DNA of 64,000 bases from Rhabditoides inermis (lineage: Eukaryota; Nematoda; Chromadorea; Rhabditida; Rhabditidae): assembly GCA_963966185.1 (NCBI GenBank), contig CAWZYM010000109.1:350001-414000 (forward strand), in the 5' to 3' direction. Positions 43,621 through 55,583 of the stretch are shown here, one piece after another; position 1 is the first letter of the stretch; each line of letters begins with the position of its first letter. The translations under genes and the position numbers were made by a program. The notes under the pieces were generated by a model that worked only from the letters and a program-made list of their open reading frames with translations, had not been told where the DNA came from and ran no database searches.

Positions 43621-44790
43621 CTGTTGCACGAGGCACAACACGCTGATCCGATAAGTAGGCAGCGGATAGAAGTGCGCTGTGTGAAACAAGATGATAATGA
43701 AAAGAGCGTTATCCATTGATCCGAGTTCAGTTTCACTTCCACTTGGCTAGTTTGGTATGGTAGGTAATAGACGTAGGGCAGGTGATAAGTGTGGGTAGGG
43801 TATTGTAGATCTATGATCTAGAAAGGAAGTTGGAAGGTACTTTTTAACCGTTCTCTTTCTTACAGGGAGAGACGTACTACTACACGATCGACGCCGACGG
43901 CAAGATGGTCCTGGTGAGTTTGATTTTAATAATTATTATTTATTTTAATAATTGCTATTATATATAATATGTGATATTTATGTTTCAAAGTGCCATCAGT
44001 ATTGTGAGAATTGCTGTGTTAGTAATAGTTTTGTTTTCCGCATTTCCTAATACCAAAACACGTACACAATATGTTTTATGCAGAGATGTGTGGAGTACGT
44101 TGTGACTGTAATCAGTAATGGTTGATGCTTGTAGGTTCAACGCACAAGATGCACCACTGTGAAAATGTGTTATGCTCAGCATAGTATAGCTATAGCATAA
44201 GTACCGTTTCTTTCTCCTTCCGCCGTCCACTTTCCCTCTCTCTCCCCCCCCTCTCTGAACATTGTAACTGGTTATGAGCTATGAATACAATAGTGTTCAC
44301 TAGTTGCTCACAGAACACATATCATATTCACTCCCAGTCTCCAGATCCCAGTCATGTAGATAGAGACTAGATCAAGGCTGTGTGAATAGACATTTGGAGA
44401 CACTGTAATTTGGCGTTTTATGTGTTGCTCCGTTCACATTTGGGTTCGCATTTCTATTAGCTGTACACATAAATCAGCTGCCCCGAAACTGCTATTGGTT
44501 ATGGAATGGCGTCCGTCCCCCAGTTTTGGATGGTCATTCGGTCTGCGATAGAAATCGAAACTACCAGCGGGTCGTTAAAACGACCGGTGCTCGCTTGGAT
44601 TAGAGAGTAATCTAGGATCGACCTCAGATTAGAGAGGGTTGTGAAAATACGGTTGCAAGTTGCAATACGGTCAAATTGGTGTTGAACGAGAACAGTGATA
44701 CATGTTTCACGAGAATACGTTTCAATTCCTTCTTTTCAGCGCATGCAGAACGATCAGGTCACGTGCAAGCGGTGGTTCAAGAAGGAGTGA
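42258..44790 (+). CDS. lbp: Secreted fatty-acid/lipid-binding protein (nematode LBP, As-p18-like)
   Basis: Eight exons: 42258-42297, 42405-42506, 42584-42633, 42805-42872, 42992-43055, 43446-43520, 43866-43913, 44740-44790. They give 165 aa. The N-terminus [20 protein letters not shown] is a signal peptide followed by the FABP fold: [51 protein letters not shown] and [12 protein letters not shown]. The end VTCKRWFKK holds the C-terminal Arg (RW) that contacts the fatty-acid carboxylate in this family. Secreted FABPs are a nematode feature, binding lipids in perivitelline or pseudocoelomic fluid. There are more introns (7) than in the usual four-exon vertebrate FABP gene. AATAAA lies at 44867. 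Confidence 0.93.
43525..43618. repeat. (GA)n / GGGA tract after LBP exon 6 donor
   Basis: Purine-only tract beginning directly at the GTGGGG donor of the exon ending at 43520, in sense orientation. Confidence 0.9.
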
Positions 44791-44866
44791 TCTAATTGAT
44801 GAGGGATTTGGTGATTGTGAACTGTTTAAATGAGTGCCTTATGTGCCCGCTGTTTGATCGTGATTT

Positions 44867-44872
44867 AATAAA
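44867..44872 (+). terminator. Polyadenylation signal AATAAA of the LBP gene
   Basis: Canonical hexamer 77 bases after the stop codon, followed by a (GT)n run that could serve as the downstream element. Confidence 0.7.
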
Positions 44873-44879
44873 CTCGGAT

Positions 44880-45202
44880 TTCCCTGTGTGTGTGTGTAGC
44901 GTCGCTTCAAGTTTTCAATGGCAAGTGATGTGCGCGCGACAGTGATTCATTTCGGTCTTTCACCCGCTGCCATTAGTCACATCTGAACGACTTGTAAAGT
45001 CAATGGAGGCGTGTTGATGCCGCATTAGGCATTCACATTTCGATTACCAAGTTTTTACTAATGGTTTGCCTCTTTTGTGTTGAGGGGGCGGATCCTTTGA
45101 TTGTGATGTTTCGGCGAGTTGCTGTGGTGAGAACATACGAGCTGCTACATGATTGTGTGATAGTGTGTGTGATTACAGCGATACTGGTATGTGTTCGAGT
45201 AG

Positions 45203-45263
<61 letters not shown>

Positions 45264-45576
45264 CGCGTGCTGTGATGATGGTATGCAAAACTGTAAACGG
45301 GCAACTGGTTTCGCCTAGAGTTCGACGTGGGAGTGAGAGTCATGGAATTACAATAATGTGCTTTCTGTGTGCAAGTGTGCGGTTTGCGATATTTGGTTTT
45401 GTTTATTTCTTCAATTTTGATCTGCAAAGTACGATTTGCGCAGGCCGTTTATTCACGATTGTGATGTGGCATGTAGTATAGCGCCCTTGATTGACGCCCT
45501 TGATTTCTTTTGCTTGTCAAGGCAGCACTAACAGTGATCCTATCACATTAATGTCAGATTCGTGCCCTGCGGGTGC

Positions 45577-45649
<73 letters not shown>

Positions 45650-45823
45650 CCTCCCTCTCTGTACCAGAGGCAATCTCGTCCTTTGTCAATCATCACTGTG
45701 GCAAATGTTATCGTATTATTACGCGTCTTTGTCTTTTCGATTTTCTCTTTCCCAATCGAAAATTGGATAATAATCGTGTCTGCGCCGTCTGGATTCGGCA
45801 GTCGAGCGGGAACCGATCCGAAT

Positions 45824-45869
<46 letters not shown>

Positions 45870-46054
45870 GCCTATCTTCGAGAGTATAGCACCAACCGTG
45901 CTTTCGTTTGCAGAATGGGCTGTGAGCCTGTGACCTGTGATCAGACAATTCAGCAGCAAAGTGTGCCTATTTGCTATTTTCTCTCTGCCTTCCGTTGTCT
46001 CCCAACACCTCGGGCCTTATAATCCGCTCTAATCGGACATTGTTTTGCTAGCTG

Positions 46055-46114
<60 letters not shown>

Positions 46115-46231
46115 CCTAATTCCAGTTGCAGCACACCGTTCTCTGTTCATTTCGCTGTTTTTCAAGGGTCCTCTCTGTCTATAGTCTGTTCTCACGCACA
46201 CACAATCTTCTATTTTAGGATGGTCATATCC

Positions 46232-46275
<44 letters not shown>

Positions 46276-47515
46276 GTCTCTCTCTTTCCCTCTATACTCT
46301 ATTTTTCTCGTGTTTTTGGCATCACTTGTTCCGAAATATCCGAAATGTGCATGTGTTATTATTTACCACTTGAGATTTGGCTCAAGGACGTGACAAGTAG
46401 TGACAAAAAGTTACGCCCCCCTAGATTTCCTTGTTATATTCCTTGCTACGAATCTGTCCTATTATCTTTTTGACCTGAAACGATACGGAAATCGCACCGG
46501 GTTTGAAACATCAAACGTCAATCACATTCGTTTTCGTGTGGGTGGGGGATAGAATGGAAACCCTCAATTTGAGTGAGTGAAATACGCCTTCCTTCGACGG
46601 TCCTTTGATATGGAAATGTGGAACAAGGTCGTTTAGTGCATACCAGTAGATTCGCTTTCGTGCGAGAGAGAGAGGGGGGGGGGAGAGAGAGAGGGGAGAG
46701 AGAGAGAGAAGGGGGGAGACGCATGTCTCTGATCACAGCAGGAGTCTATACTAGTCGTTTCTAAACCCACCCATCTGGTCACTTTCTTTTGATCCTCATC
46801 GTTTTTCTCTCTCTGCGACAACTTCTCGGAAGGGAGAGAGAGAGGAAGGGAGGGGGCGGGAAGAGGGAGGGAGGGAGGGAGGAAGGGAGGGAGAGAGTCG
46901 CTCTCTCATAAGAGCTATAGTGCAAGAGCGCCGTCTGTTTGTTTACTCTTGCTCTTCCCAAATCGGAGTCGGCGATTGTTTGAATTTGTATGAGCCCGGC
47001 GATTTGCATTCCCGCTCTAAGCCCCTTTGATATACGAAATGTAATCCCTCTGTTTCATATTGGTGGAGGAGAGAGAGAAAGAGAGAGAGAGAGAGAGTGG
47101 GAGAGAGAGAGAGAGAGGGAGAGAGAGAGGGGTTCCCTTTCCCTCCACTTGAAACTCGATTTCGTTGAGCACTCTCACTGATCGTACCAGTTACAACGGA
47201 GGATCACGTCTCATTTCCGTGTGTTCGAGTGATTACGATGCCAGTTTAGCGTCCATGTTCCTTTTCGTTTCGTAATCACCGTATCACTGTATCAACTATC
47301 GTTTGGTCCTAGTTTTATAGTCTCATAGCTCACAGACACGACGGTTTGCCGTTTGCAACGCAATGTTGCGTTTTTAGTATGGTAGGATGTTTGATCCTGT
47401 CTGGTCCATGTTTCGTTGTTTTGCTACTTCTCTCCGTTCGTTTCTTCTCTAATTGCCCTGTAGGCATGGATGCGCTTATCGCTCGATCTCGCAGCCTTGA
47501 CGTTCAATTAAATGA

Positions 47516-47580
<65 letters not shown>

Positions 47581-48950
47581 CGCAATCCAGTGTGGCAAAA
47601 TCATAGATGTGTTTACCCATGGGTCCTTGAGACACACGTTGACAAGCTGCCAGCGATCCCGCCATTTCATTCGTCATTAACATTTCCGGTCGCACCTCTG
47701 TCTGCGCGCTCTCCCATCTACGCGCTCTCTCGCCATCTCTCTCTCTCGCTCGGCAGCTTGTACCTGACTCACTCACTCTTATCTGATGTCGATAATAAGC
47801 CACTCGACCCTGGTCTGTTATCTTCTCTTCCTTCGACTACCAGTTATTTGTATACTCGTCTCTTCCGCTGCCCCGTTTTATTGCCCGTTGGTTTATGTGC
47901 TATCGTCAGTGTGTGAGAGAGTGGCATTGTAATTGATGATCGGCGCTCCGTTCTATCACCTTCTGCTTACCTGCTTACTGCATACTCTTCCATCTTTACG
48001 TACTTGCAACACCATACCATCGCGTTCTACCGTTCCGTTCATATTGCCGGGCTTCATTATTACAATAATGCCGCACCGTTCCGCTACGATCAGTGTACAC
48101 TTGATTGATGCGCCCATTTATATGATTCGTGGCGGTGGTCCAATTAGCAGTAACCTTGATCCAACCGACTGGTCAACGCATAACTTTGAACACTCTCGGT
48201 CGGCCTGTGTTCCTGTGTATTCGTCATTTTATCACCTTTTGTGTGGCCCGGCAGATGGCTTATACAGTTTTACTGCGTATGGTTTCTAGCCTATGCGTCT
48301 CCTTCATCCAACTTCTATTTCTTTGATTTGCCACATGGCCACATGTTTGATCTTTCTAGGATTTGCAAAGATTTCGTATAGTCGTTACAGTTTCCTTTTG
48401 TTTCTGGTTTGTCACAATGCGTATTCCATGCTATTCACTCATGCATAACTAAAACACAGACAGATTCTGGACGACATTAGACATTCACCATTTCTCCTTC
48501 TGACACCAAGAAACCATAGTCACAGTGTCAGTTTCTTCACTTCTTTACTGTTATGGTTCTATCTGTCATACCGAGCCCTGTGATTTGTGAATAGTCAACA
48601 TACAATGTTTCGGTGATTCAAGAGATGAATGATTGATAACTTCTCATAAGAAGTGTGATCTGTGGTTGACTTGACAGAGACTGTTATTTGCTGATGCCTT
48701 ATGACCTTGCACCTTTCTCACCTCGCGCCTTTATCACCACCTTCCGATGATATTCTTCGTACCATGTGTTGTGATTGCGTACCGGCGTTTTTTGACTGTA
48801 ACACCCAACTTCCTTCTTTGTTTTCTCACGCGCTTCCCTGTCTGATACGGGTATGAAAATAAACAGTTTTTTGTGTTCATGTAAGGGTAGCTAGTACTCC
48901 CGATCCCGACTCCTCGTATAGAAAACGTGTGAAACTTGTGCGCGAACGGA

Positions 48951-49009
<59 letters not shown>

Positions 49010-49322
49010 CTCTCGCATATCTCTTTCACATCTACTGCCAGATCTCAAGGATCTTTCATACCCCCCCTCCCTCTGGTCACACACTTTTTCCACCGATCTG
49101 GCGTGTTTATTGGAGTGTGTATAACGCCACCCCACAATCAACCCGGTCTTCGGCCGAAAGTGAGTCATTCTATTGTTCGCTACCTGATAAATTGATTATA
49201 GATTACTATTGGTGGAAGAAGGGCCAACGGTTCCCAGAAAAATACCAGCCAGCCACAATCGCACTTTTTATCGCTGTTCCGAATCGCTTTAGCGGAGAAA
49301 GAGACAGAGAGTGAATCTACAC

Positions 49323-49367
<45 letters not shown>

Positions 49368-50335
49368 ACTCCCTTTCCTCTGACCGCCGACTAGTTTCCC
49401 TTTTGCAGGCGCTGGGAGAGAAATTGTAATGTGATGCCAATCCTACAATTCTAGAATTCCCCCCTATTTTATAGATGAGCTACCTACTGCGATCACTTCT
49501 CGTAATTCAAATCATTTTCTCCATCCGCTTTCCATTTTACTGCCTATCAGTGATACGGTATTCCGGATTCTCGAGAGTGGCTCATCAATCTATTTCTCGC
49601 CTTCGCTACAGGGATATCCCGTATCCTCTGGGATTTCATAGATCTGCTTTTTCGCATTACAGTGACCGCTGCCCTTTGCGCTGACATGTTTGACACTCTT
49701 TCGCTCCCGTTCGAATTAGGTCTATTCCCACACTCTGGTCCCGATTCGTTTTTGAATTTCCCCACTACACCAGCTGCCTGTGGTTTGCCGAACACATCAT
49801 TATTCAAAACAGTCTCTCTCTCTGTCAGTCATTATTCAAAACAGTCTCTCTCTCTTTCTCTCTCTCTCTCTTTCTCCTCTCCTTCCTCTCTCTCTCTCTC
49901 TCTCTCCCTCTCTCTCCCTCTCTCTCCCTCTCTCTCCCTCTCTCTCCCTCTCTCTCATACCGCACACATCGTAATCGTGCTCCGTAATACCCATGTATTG
50001 ATATGATATCAGTCATTCTATCAGTCAATCTACTCTCACTCTCCCGCTCACATCGCAGTATATTCTATAATCCCTATATTGACGATCGACCAGTACTGTT
50101 TTGCCGCAGACTGCATACGATTCAGTGGTAGGATGTTAGTGAATTGTGCATTTGTAGAATAATGTATGCCTTTCTTTTCTTTTCCCCACAAAATCGTAAC
50201 TAGTTATTAGTAACTAATTATCAGCATTTTTTCACTACTCCCAAATTAATTAATCTCAAGAGTCACTTCACAGAGCGGCGATCATTGCGTTGCAGCTGAG
50301 CGATCCAGATCGCTTCCTCTTTTTCACACCGTCTC

Positions 50336-50387
<52 letters not shown>

Positions 50388-50540
50388 TTCCCTCTCTGCC
50401 CTCCGGCCACGGGAGGTGGTCCTGCCGGAACGCGGACCAGCGAGCCGGATTGTTTGATTTTCCCAGGCCAATATCTGATCGGCTGTTTGCACCGCGCGCT
50501 TTCCGCTTTTCCGGAATGGGAGAGGAGGGGAGGAGGGTGT

Positions 50541-50590
<50 letters not shown>

Positions 50591-50607
50591 AGAGAGAGAG
50601 AGGGAGA

Positions 50608-50664
<57 letters not shown>

Positions 50665-51060
50665 CCAGTGACCCTGCCACCTCCCTTTATCGCCATCACT
50701 TTCTTCCAAGCGTCTCTCGCTTCTACTCTTCTACATCTGTTTTTTTCATTCTTACTTCAAGAATGCAGTTGCTTCGCTACTATCGTGGTCATTCATGTTG
50801 TCTCACAGTGACCCTGCCACCTCTATGATCACATTCTCCACTCGTTTCGCGTTGTTGTTGTTGTTTCCTATCCGAACTTCTTTTTCCGAACCCCTGCGTT
50901 TCCTTCGCTACTTTCGCGGCCAATCATGCTTTTTTTCGTTTCCCATTCCATTTCCATTTTCATCCATATTTCCTTCCATTTCGATCTTCTGCAGTTCTTG
51001 CAATAATCATTCATGCGTTCGTGTTTTGTTATTTTCTCTTTACGATTCCATGCTTGCAGA
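44880..51060. other. 6.2-kb region dominated by (CT)n/(GA)n simple repeats, no gene supported
   Basis: At least a dozen (CT)n or (GA)n arrays occur, near 45207, 45580, 45827, 46059, 46235, 46663, 46830, 47070, 47517, 48953, 49325, 49840, 50341, 50545 and 50625. Between them I find no chain of exons with matching phase, no tRNA and no recognised protein. It could be the long 5' flank or a 5'-UTR intron of the membrane-protein gene starting at 51061. Confidence 0.6.
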
Positions 51061-51609
51061 ATGCAAGACTACGTGGTCGTCGTCGTAGCTTCGATCTCGG
51101 GCGCGGCCGCCGTCGGAGTCCTCTTCACCGTCACCTTCCTGCTCGTCAGGTGTGTTTACCTGTGTTTGTTTACCTGTGTTCGTTTACCCTGTTCACCTCC
51201 TTGTTTACAGGCACTTTGGCCGCAGCCGCCCCAAACAGTCCGCCAGTCCCACGCCCAGCGATACTAGTTAGTTTTTTGTTATACTGTTTCCATCAATCTA
51301 GTAGTTGTACGGACTCAATAGTGGATGAAATATTCCAATGAGAATGCCAACCGCCAAAAATGACAAAAAAGTGGCCTTATCGTGGGATTAGGCTACATAT
51401 TTTACATCTCGGGTCGGGAGGGTGAGTTGTTTGGGAATGCCTCGGATTTGCGAGCGCCACGGCTTGTTTGTATACAAGAAACGGCGAGAACACAGGACAT
51501 GGAGCGGTCATTTCAAGATGTTTCAAGTGGGCCGCGCCACTCTACGCGGACACATAGTGAAGAAGCGAGGGAAAGAGAGAGGAGAGAGGGGGGAGGGGGG
51601 AGGGAGAGA

Positions 51610-51659
<50 letters not shown>

Positions 51660-51830
51660 CCGGGGGCCAGTGGCCATCAAAAGATCACCCTCACTACCAG
51701 ATTCGCTAGACCCAGACAGTTTTGTGTTCGATCATCACAATACAATTCCACGCGCACAGTGTGAAGTAGTACTACTCACATTCCAACATTAGCATAACTA
51801 GAAACATTGTGAGTAAACAGCCGCCCACGC

Positions 51831-51872
<42 letters not shown>

Positions 51873-52155
51873 CTCTCCCTCACTTCCGGTAACGACGGTC
51901 ATTCATCCATCACAGCAACGATGATGTAGGCGTATCGTGTAATTGATAGGAAGAATGGAAGATGTTGTGAATAGTACTGCAATATTTGCTATGTATTTGC
52001 AAATAGTAATCTCTGACCCCATCTTCACATATATGAAACAGAATAGAGATCTCTCAACTCGTTTCGGCTATCGTAAACTTGAGAAGGGAGACGCGCAAAC
52101 GTTTTGGCGCATAACAACACCATTTGAAATGTGTCAAGTGAGAGATCACAATCGG

Positions 52156-52195
<40 letters not shown>

Positions 52196-53220
52196 TGTCA
52201 CTTATGGCCCTCAGCCACACCTTTTAGGACACACACACTTTACGATTATGATATTTACACTTTACGATTATGATATTTATGGTTATAGTTATCACTGTTT
52301 ACGTGGTATTATGCGGTTTACAACTGATAGGCAACTCAAAATAGATAATAGTACATGAAACATGAACATCACAATAGTTTTGCACATTGTGAAAAGGAAA
52401 ACAAGACAATTATCGATTTATCGATTTATTGATTTGAACATTTCAGGAGTCCGCCCACGCATTTCCGCTCCTATCTTCGCGATTTCCTCCAACTCCATTG
52501 AGAAAGGTATTGAAAAAAAGGATTTTGACTTACATTATACACTATGTGAAATGTATCACAAATAAATATTTTCCGCACAACCGCATAGAGTGTCTTCTTC
52601 ACATTCAGTCAATACAATACAACAATCGATGCATAGAGCTTTGTTTATGATGTACAACCCCCCCCCCCCTCTGGTCACACATGTAAACACAACACAATGC
52701 TATTAGACGTATTAACGTGTTTATGTACTATAGATAGTAACTTGTTCACCTAATTTCTTCGTCACATTGCATTCGACTGTTATTAGTTGAGTATAATCCG
52801 TTCGTGAAAAGTATCGTTTTCATTCGTATCATAATAATTTCTAAAATTAAAAACAATTTGCAGAGCGCACGCCCACCGAGCGCAAGGAACGTATATCCCC
52901 GGTCGGAAACACTATCAGAAAGAGTGAGTTTCAACCAATCGATAAATCAATAAACAATCGATATCGCAGTCTCGATGTTCGACACGGTTCGTCGCAAGCA
53001 CACGCCGTCTGCATTCTCGCAGAGATCGCTATACTATTCGGACTCTCCCGCAGTCAGGCATAAGGTTTGTATAAAATATCTCTCTTTCTCTCCCTCCCCC
53101 TCTATCTCCCTCTCTTCCTCCAGCCCTCGCGCTCTCCCTCTCTCTCCCTTTCTCTCTCCCCTCTCTCCCCCCTCTCTCTCCCTCTCTCTCCCCTCTTTCT
53201 ACCTCTTTCCCCCCTCTCTC

Positions 53221-53265
<45 letters not shown>

Positions 53266-55129
53266 AAGGATGAGTAGATGCTTCTCGATGGATTTGTGTG
53301 ATCGAAATAACAACATACGTTGTTATGTTTTCTATCAAAGAACAAACACAAGATCACAAGTAATACTCAACTATCAAAATGTACACCGCATACGTTTCAA
53401 AATGCTGCTACAGTGGCAGCCAAAAAGGTATCACCTTTTGGTTTTTGCTCTCTAAAACTATTCGAATGAAAGATAGAGCTGTCATCTTTCTCACACCGTT
53501 TTCTGGACTTCATTATGTAGCAAAACCTCACAAAGTAAATTAATACTCGCTTGATACTGTTAAAACGACAAGAAAACTGTGAACATATTTCTGTAGACGG
53601 AAACCTGCACATTTCACAAATCTCAGTGTGACATCGAAATTTTTGGATAAGAACCGCACATTTTGCAGGAATACCTGGACTTTGCGGACATCGACGAGAT
53701 CCTGCCGCGCAAGGCACTGTCCATCTCGCATCCACCGGGACAGGGGCTGAGCATGAACACGAATGGAGCAGGAGGAGGAGGAGAAGGAGGAGGAGAGGAA
53801 GGAGCAGGGTATGAGCGAATGGTGAGCATGGACACACCGTTGTTGACATATTCCATGGTACCTGATGTGTTTGAGAGACTGGTGTGAGGGTAGCACGCTA
53901 TCAGGCTTTGGTTTCTCTCACGATGTAGTGTAGATCCTCTGGTAGCGGATTGGAACGTGAACGACAAGTCACCGCCACCGTCAGTCTCTTCGAAACACTC
54001 CCGAATTAGGGATGTCAAGTGGGCGGAGCTTTGATGGCACAAATATGCGGCATCTTCCCGCGCCAAACGAAATACACCATTCGACGCGCCGTAAAAAGTT
54101 GTATCTGGTAGTGCTTTCCTTTTGGCGCTGGACCGTGTCATAACCTATTATTTTTGACAAAAATTGATTTGATCCTATGAAAATGACGTCAAAAAGGGGC
54201 GTGGCTTAGCCTTTCTCTGTGAAGTTGTGTGCCGCGCGCGCCCTCAAACCGCGCGCTTTCGATGCGCGTAACGCGGAAATGAAAGAAAACAACTAATTAA
54301 AATGATACTATTTCAAAACTACATATAATTTACTTCATTTTGATATACAGTAAGCACATATCCGTAACACTTGAAAATTCCCCTTGACATCCCTATCCCG
54401 AATGCCTTCCAAACACTTTGAAATGGCTATCGAAGACGGGGTTTTTACCGCTCAAAATCTGTATAGGACTGCACACCACGCGTGAAATGTCCATTTTTTG
54501 CATCATCATCATGTTGAAGGCGTACCCCCCTTCCACGAAACACCGCCGCTCACTCGATGCCACCATCGCCCGACTACACGCCGGCATCGAGCAAGTAAGG
54601 AAATTTTGATTTTTTTCCTTATACGTTTCACCGAAGAGTAATCGTCTTGAATCGGGGACTTCTAAAAGGGCACCTCAATGATAGATATTTGTTTCAAAGC
54701 GCAATACATACATCTCTGATTTAAGACGCCTCAAACACATCAATTAAGTTTTAATATTATTGTTTTTAAATTATTTTTTGAATTGATTTGATTTGAGACA
54801 CAGTGTGAGGCGCGCTATGCGAAGCGGGAGTCGAGTGGACTCGGAGTGTCCATCTCACCGGATAGCAGCCGGCATAGCAGCAGCATGGACAGTGAAGAAA
54901 GGAGCCAGGTAGGCAGAGAGAGAGAGAGAGAGAAAGGGGGGAGAGAGATAGAGAGAGAAAGAGAGAGAGAGAGATGACGTCACCACCCGTCCAGGCGACG
55001 GACTCTACGTCCGCGGCGTCTCCTTGCGGCTCCCGCATCGGAGTGGTAGACGAGACTCCATTCGAGCCGGTCTACGAAGGAGTGAGGGAGATCTACTCCA
55101 ACAACGCAGTCGTCTACCAGCGCGTCTGA
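51061..55129 (+). CDS. Orphan single-pass membrane protein with long Ser/Arg-rich cytoplasmic tail
   Basis: Nine exons: 51061-51149, 51211-51266, 52447-52506, 52864-52923, 52970-53064, 53669-53821, 54520-54594, 54804-54908, 54995-55129. They give 275 aa with every junction in phase. The N-terminus MQDYVVVVVASISGAA continues in a hydrophobic helix to ~residue 29, then RHFGRSRPK: an outside/in anchor with almost no ectodomain. The tail has SPTPSD, an acidic EYLDFADIDEILPRK segment, a Gly/Glu low-complexity stretch, RRSLDATIARLHAGIEQ (helical) and a C-terminal block FEPVYEGVREIYSNN with tyrosines in phosphorylation-like settings. No family recognised. The ATG is 1 nt behind a TTGCAG acceptor. 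The exon at 54520 uses an unusual TTGAAG acceptor, and a foldback element sits in the intron before it. Confidence 0.7.
53982..54405. mobile_element. Foldback element with CAGTCTCTTCGAAAC end
   Basis: Arms CCGAATTAGGGATGTCAAG (54001-54019) and CTTGACATCCCTATCCCGAA (54383-54402) are inverted copies. The left outer end has CAGTCTCTTCGAAAC, seen again at 62217 and 28243. The interior, ~360 bases, is non-coding. Confidence 0.6.
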
Positions 55130-55583
55130 CCCGCACCACCTCTGACGCAAGCCTTGCGCCGTGACGCAAGCGGCTTGCGTCGAAATCCCTCACCACCCTA
55201 CGTGTACCCCTATCTCGATTGCCATGCTTTACCGTTTTTTGTGTGTCAAACTCTCCAAAGCTCGATTTGGAACTAATTTCTTTGTGTTTTGTGTTGTGGT
55301 GTAGCGATTGCTCACTGTTTTGCCTTAATTTCGTATTATTCTCTGTATTTTCTGGCTTCTTATGATGTATATACGATGACGTTTGCGAGATAAATATAAT
55401 TATTTTTGAATTTTGAGGAACGCAAATCATCGAAACTATGACAACCGAGCACCGCTGGTAGAATAGGAATGGGTTGAAATGACAGCTCCCATTCCCCATT
55501 GCTTTACTCACTAGTTCAGTTCAAATTTCCACTATCAAAATGATTTCTGCAACTCTTCTTTTCACTTGTTTCTCCACATTCAG

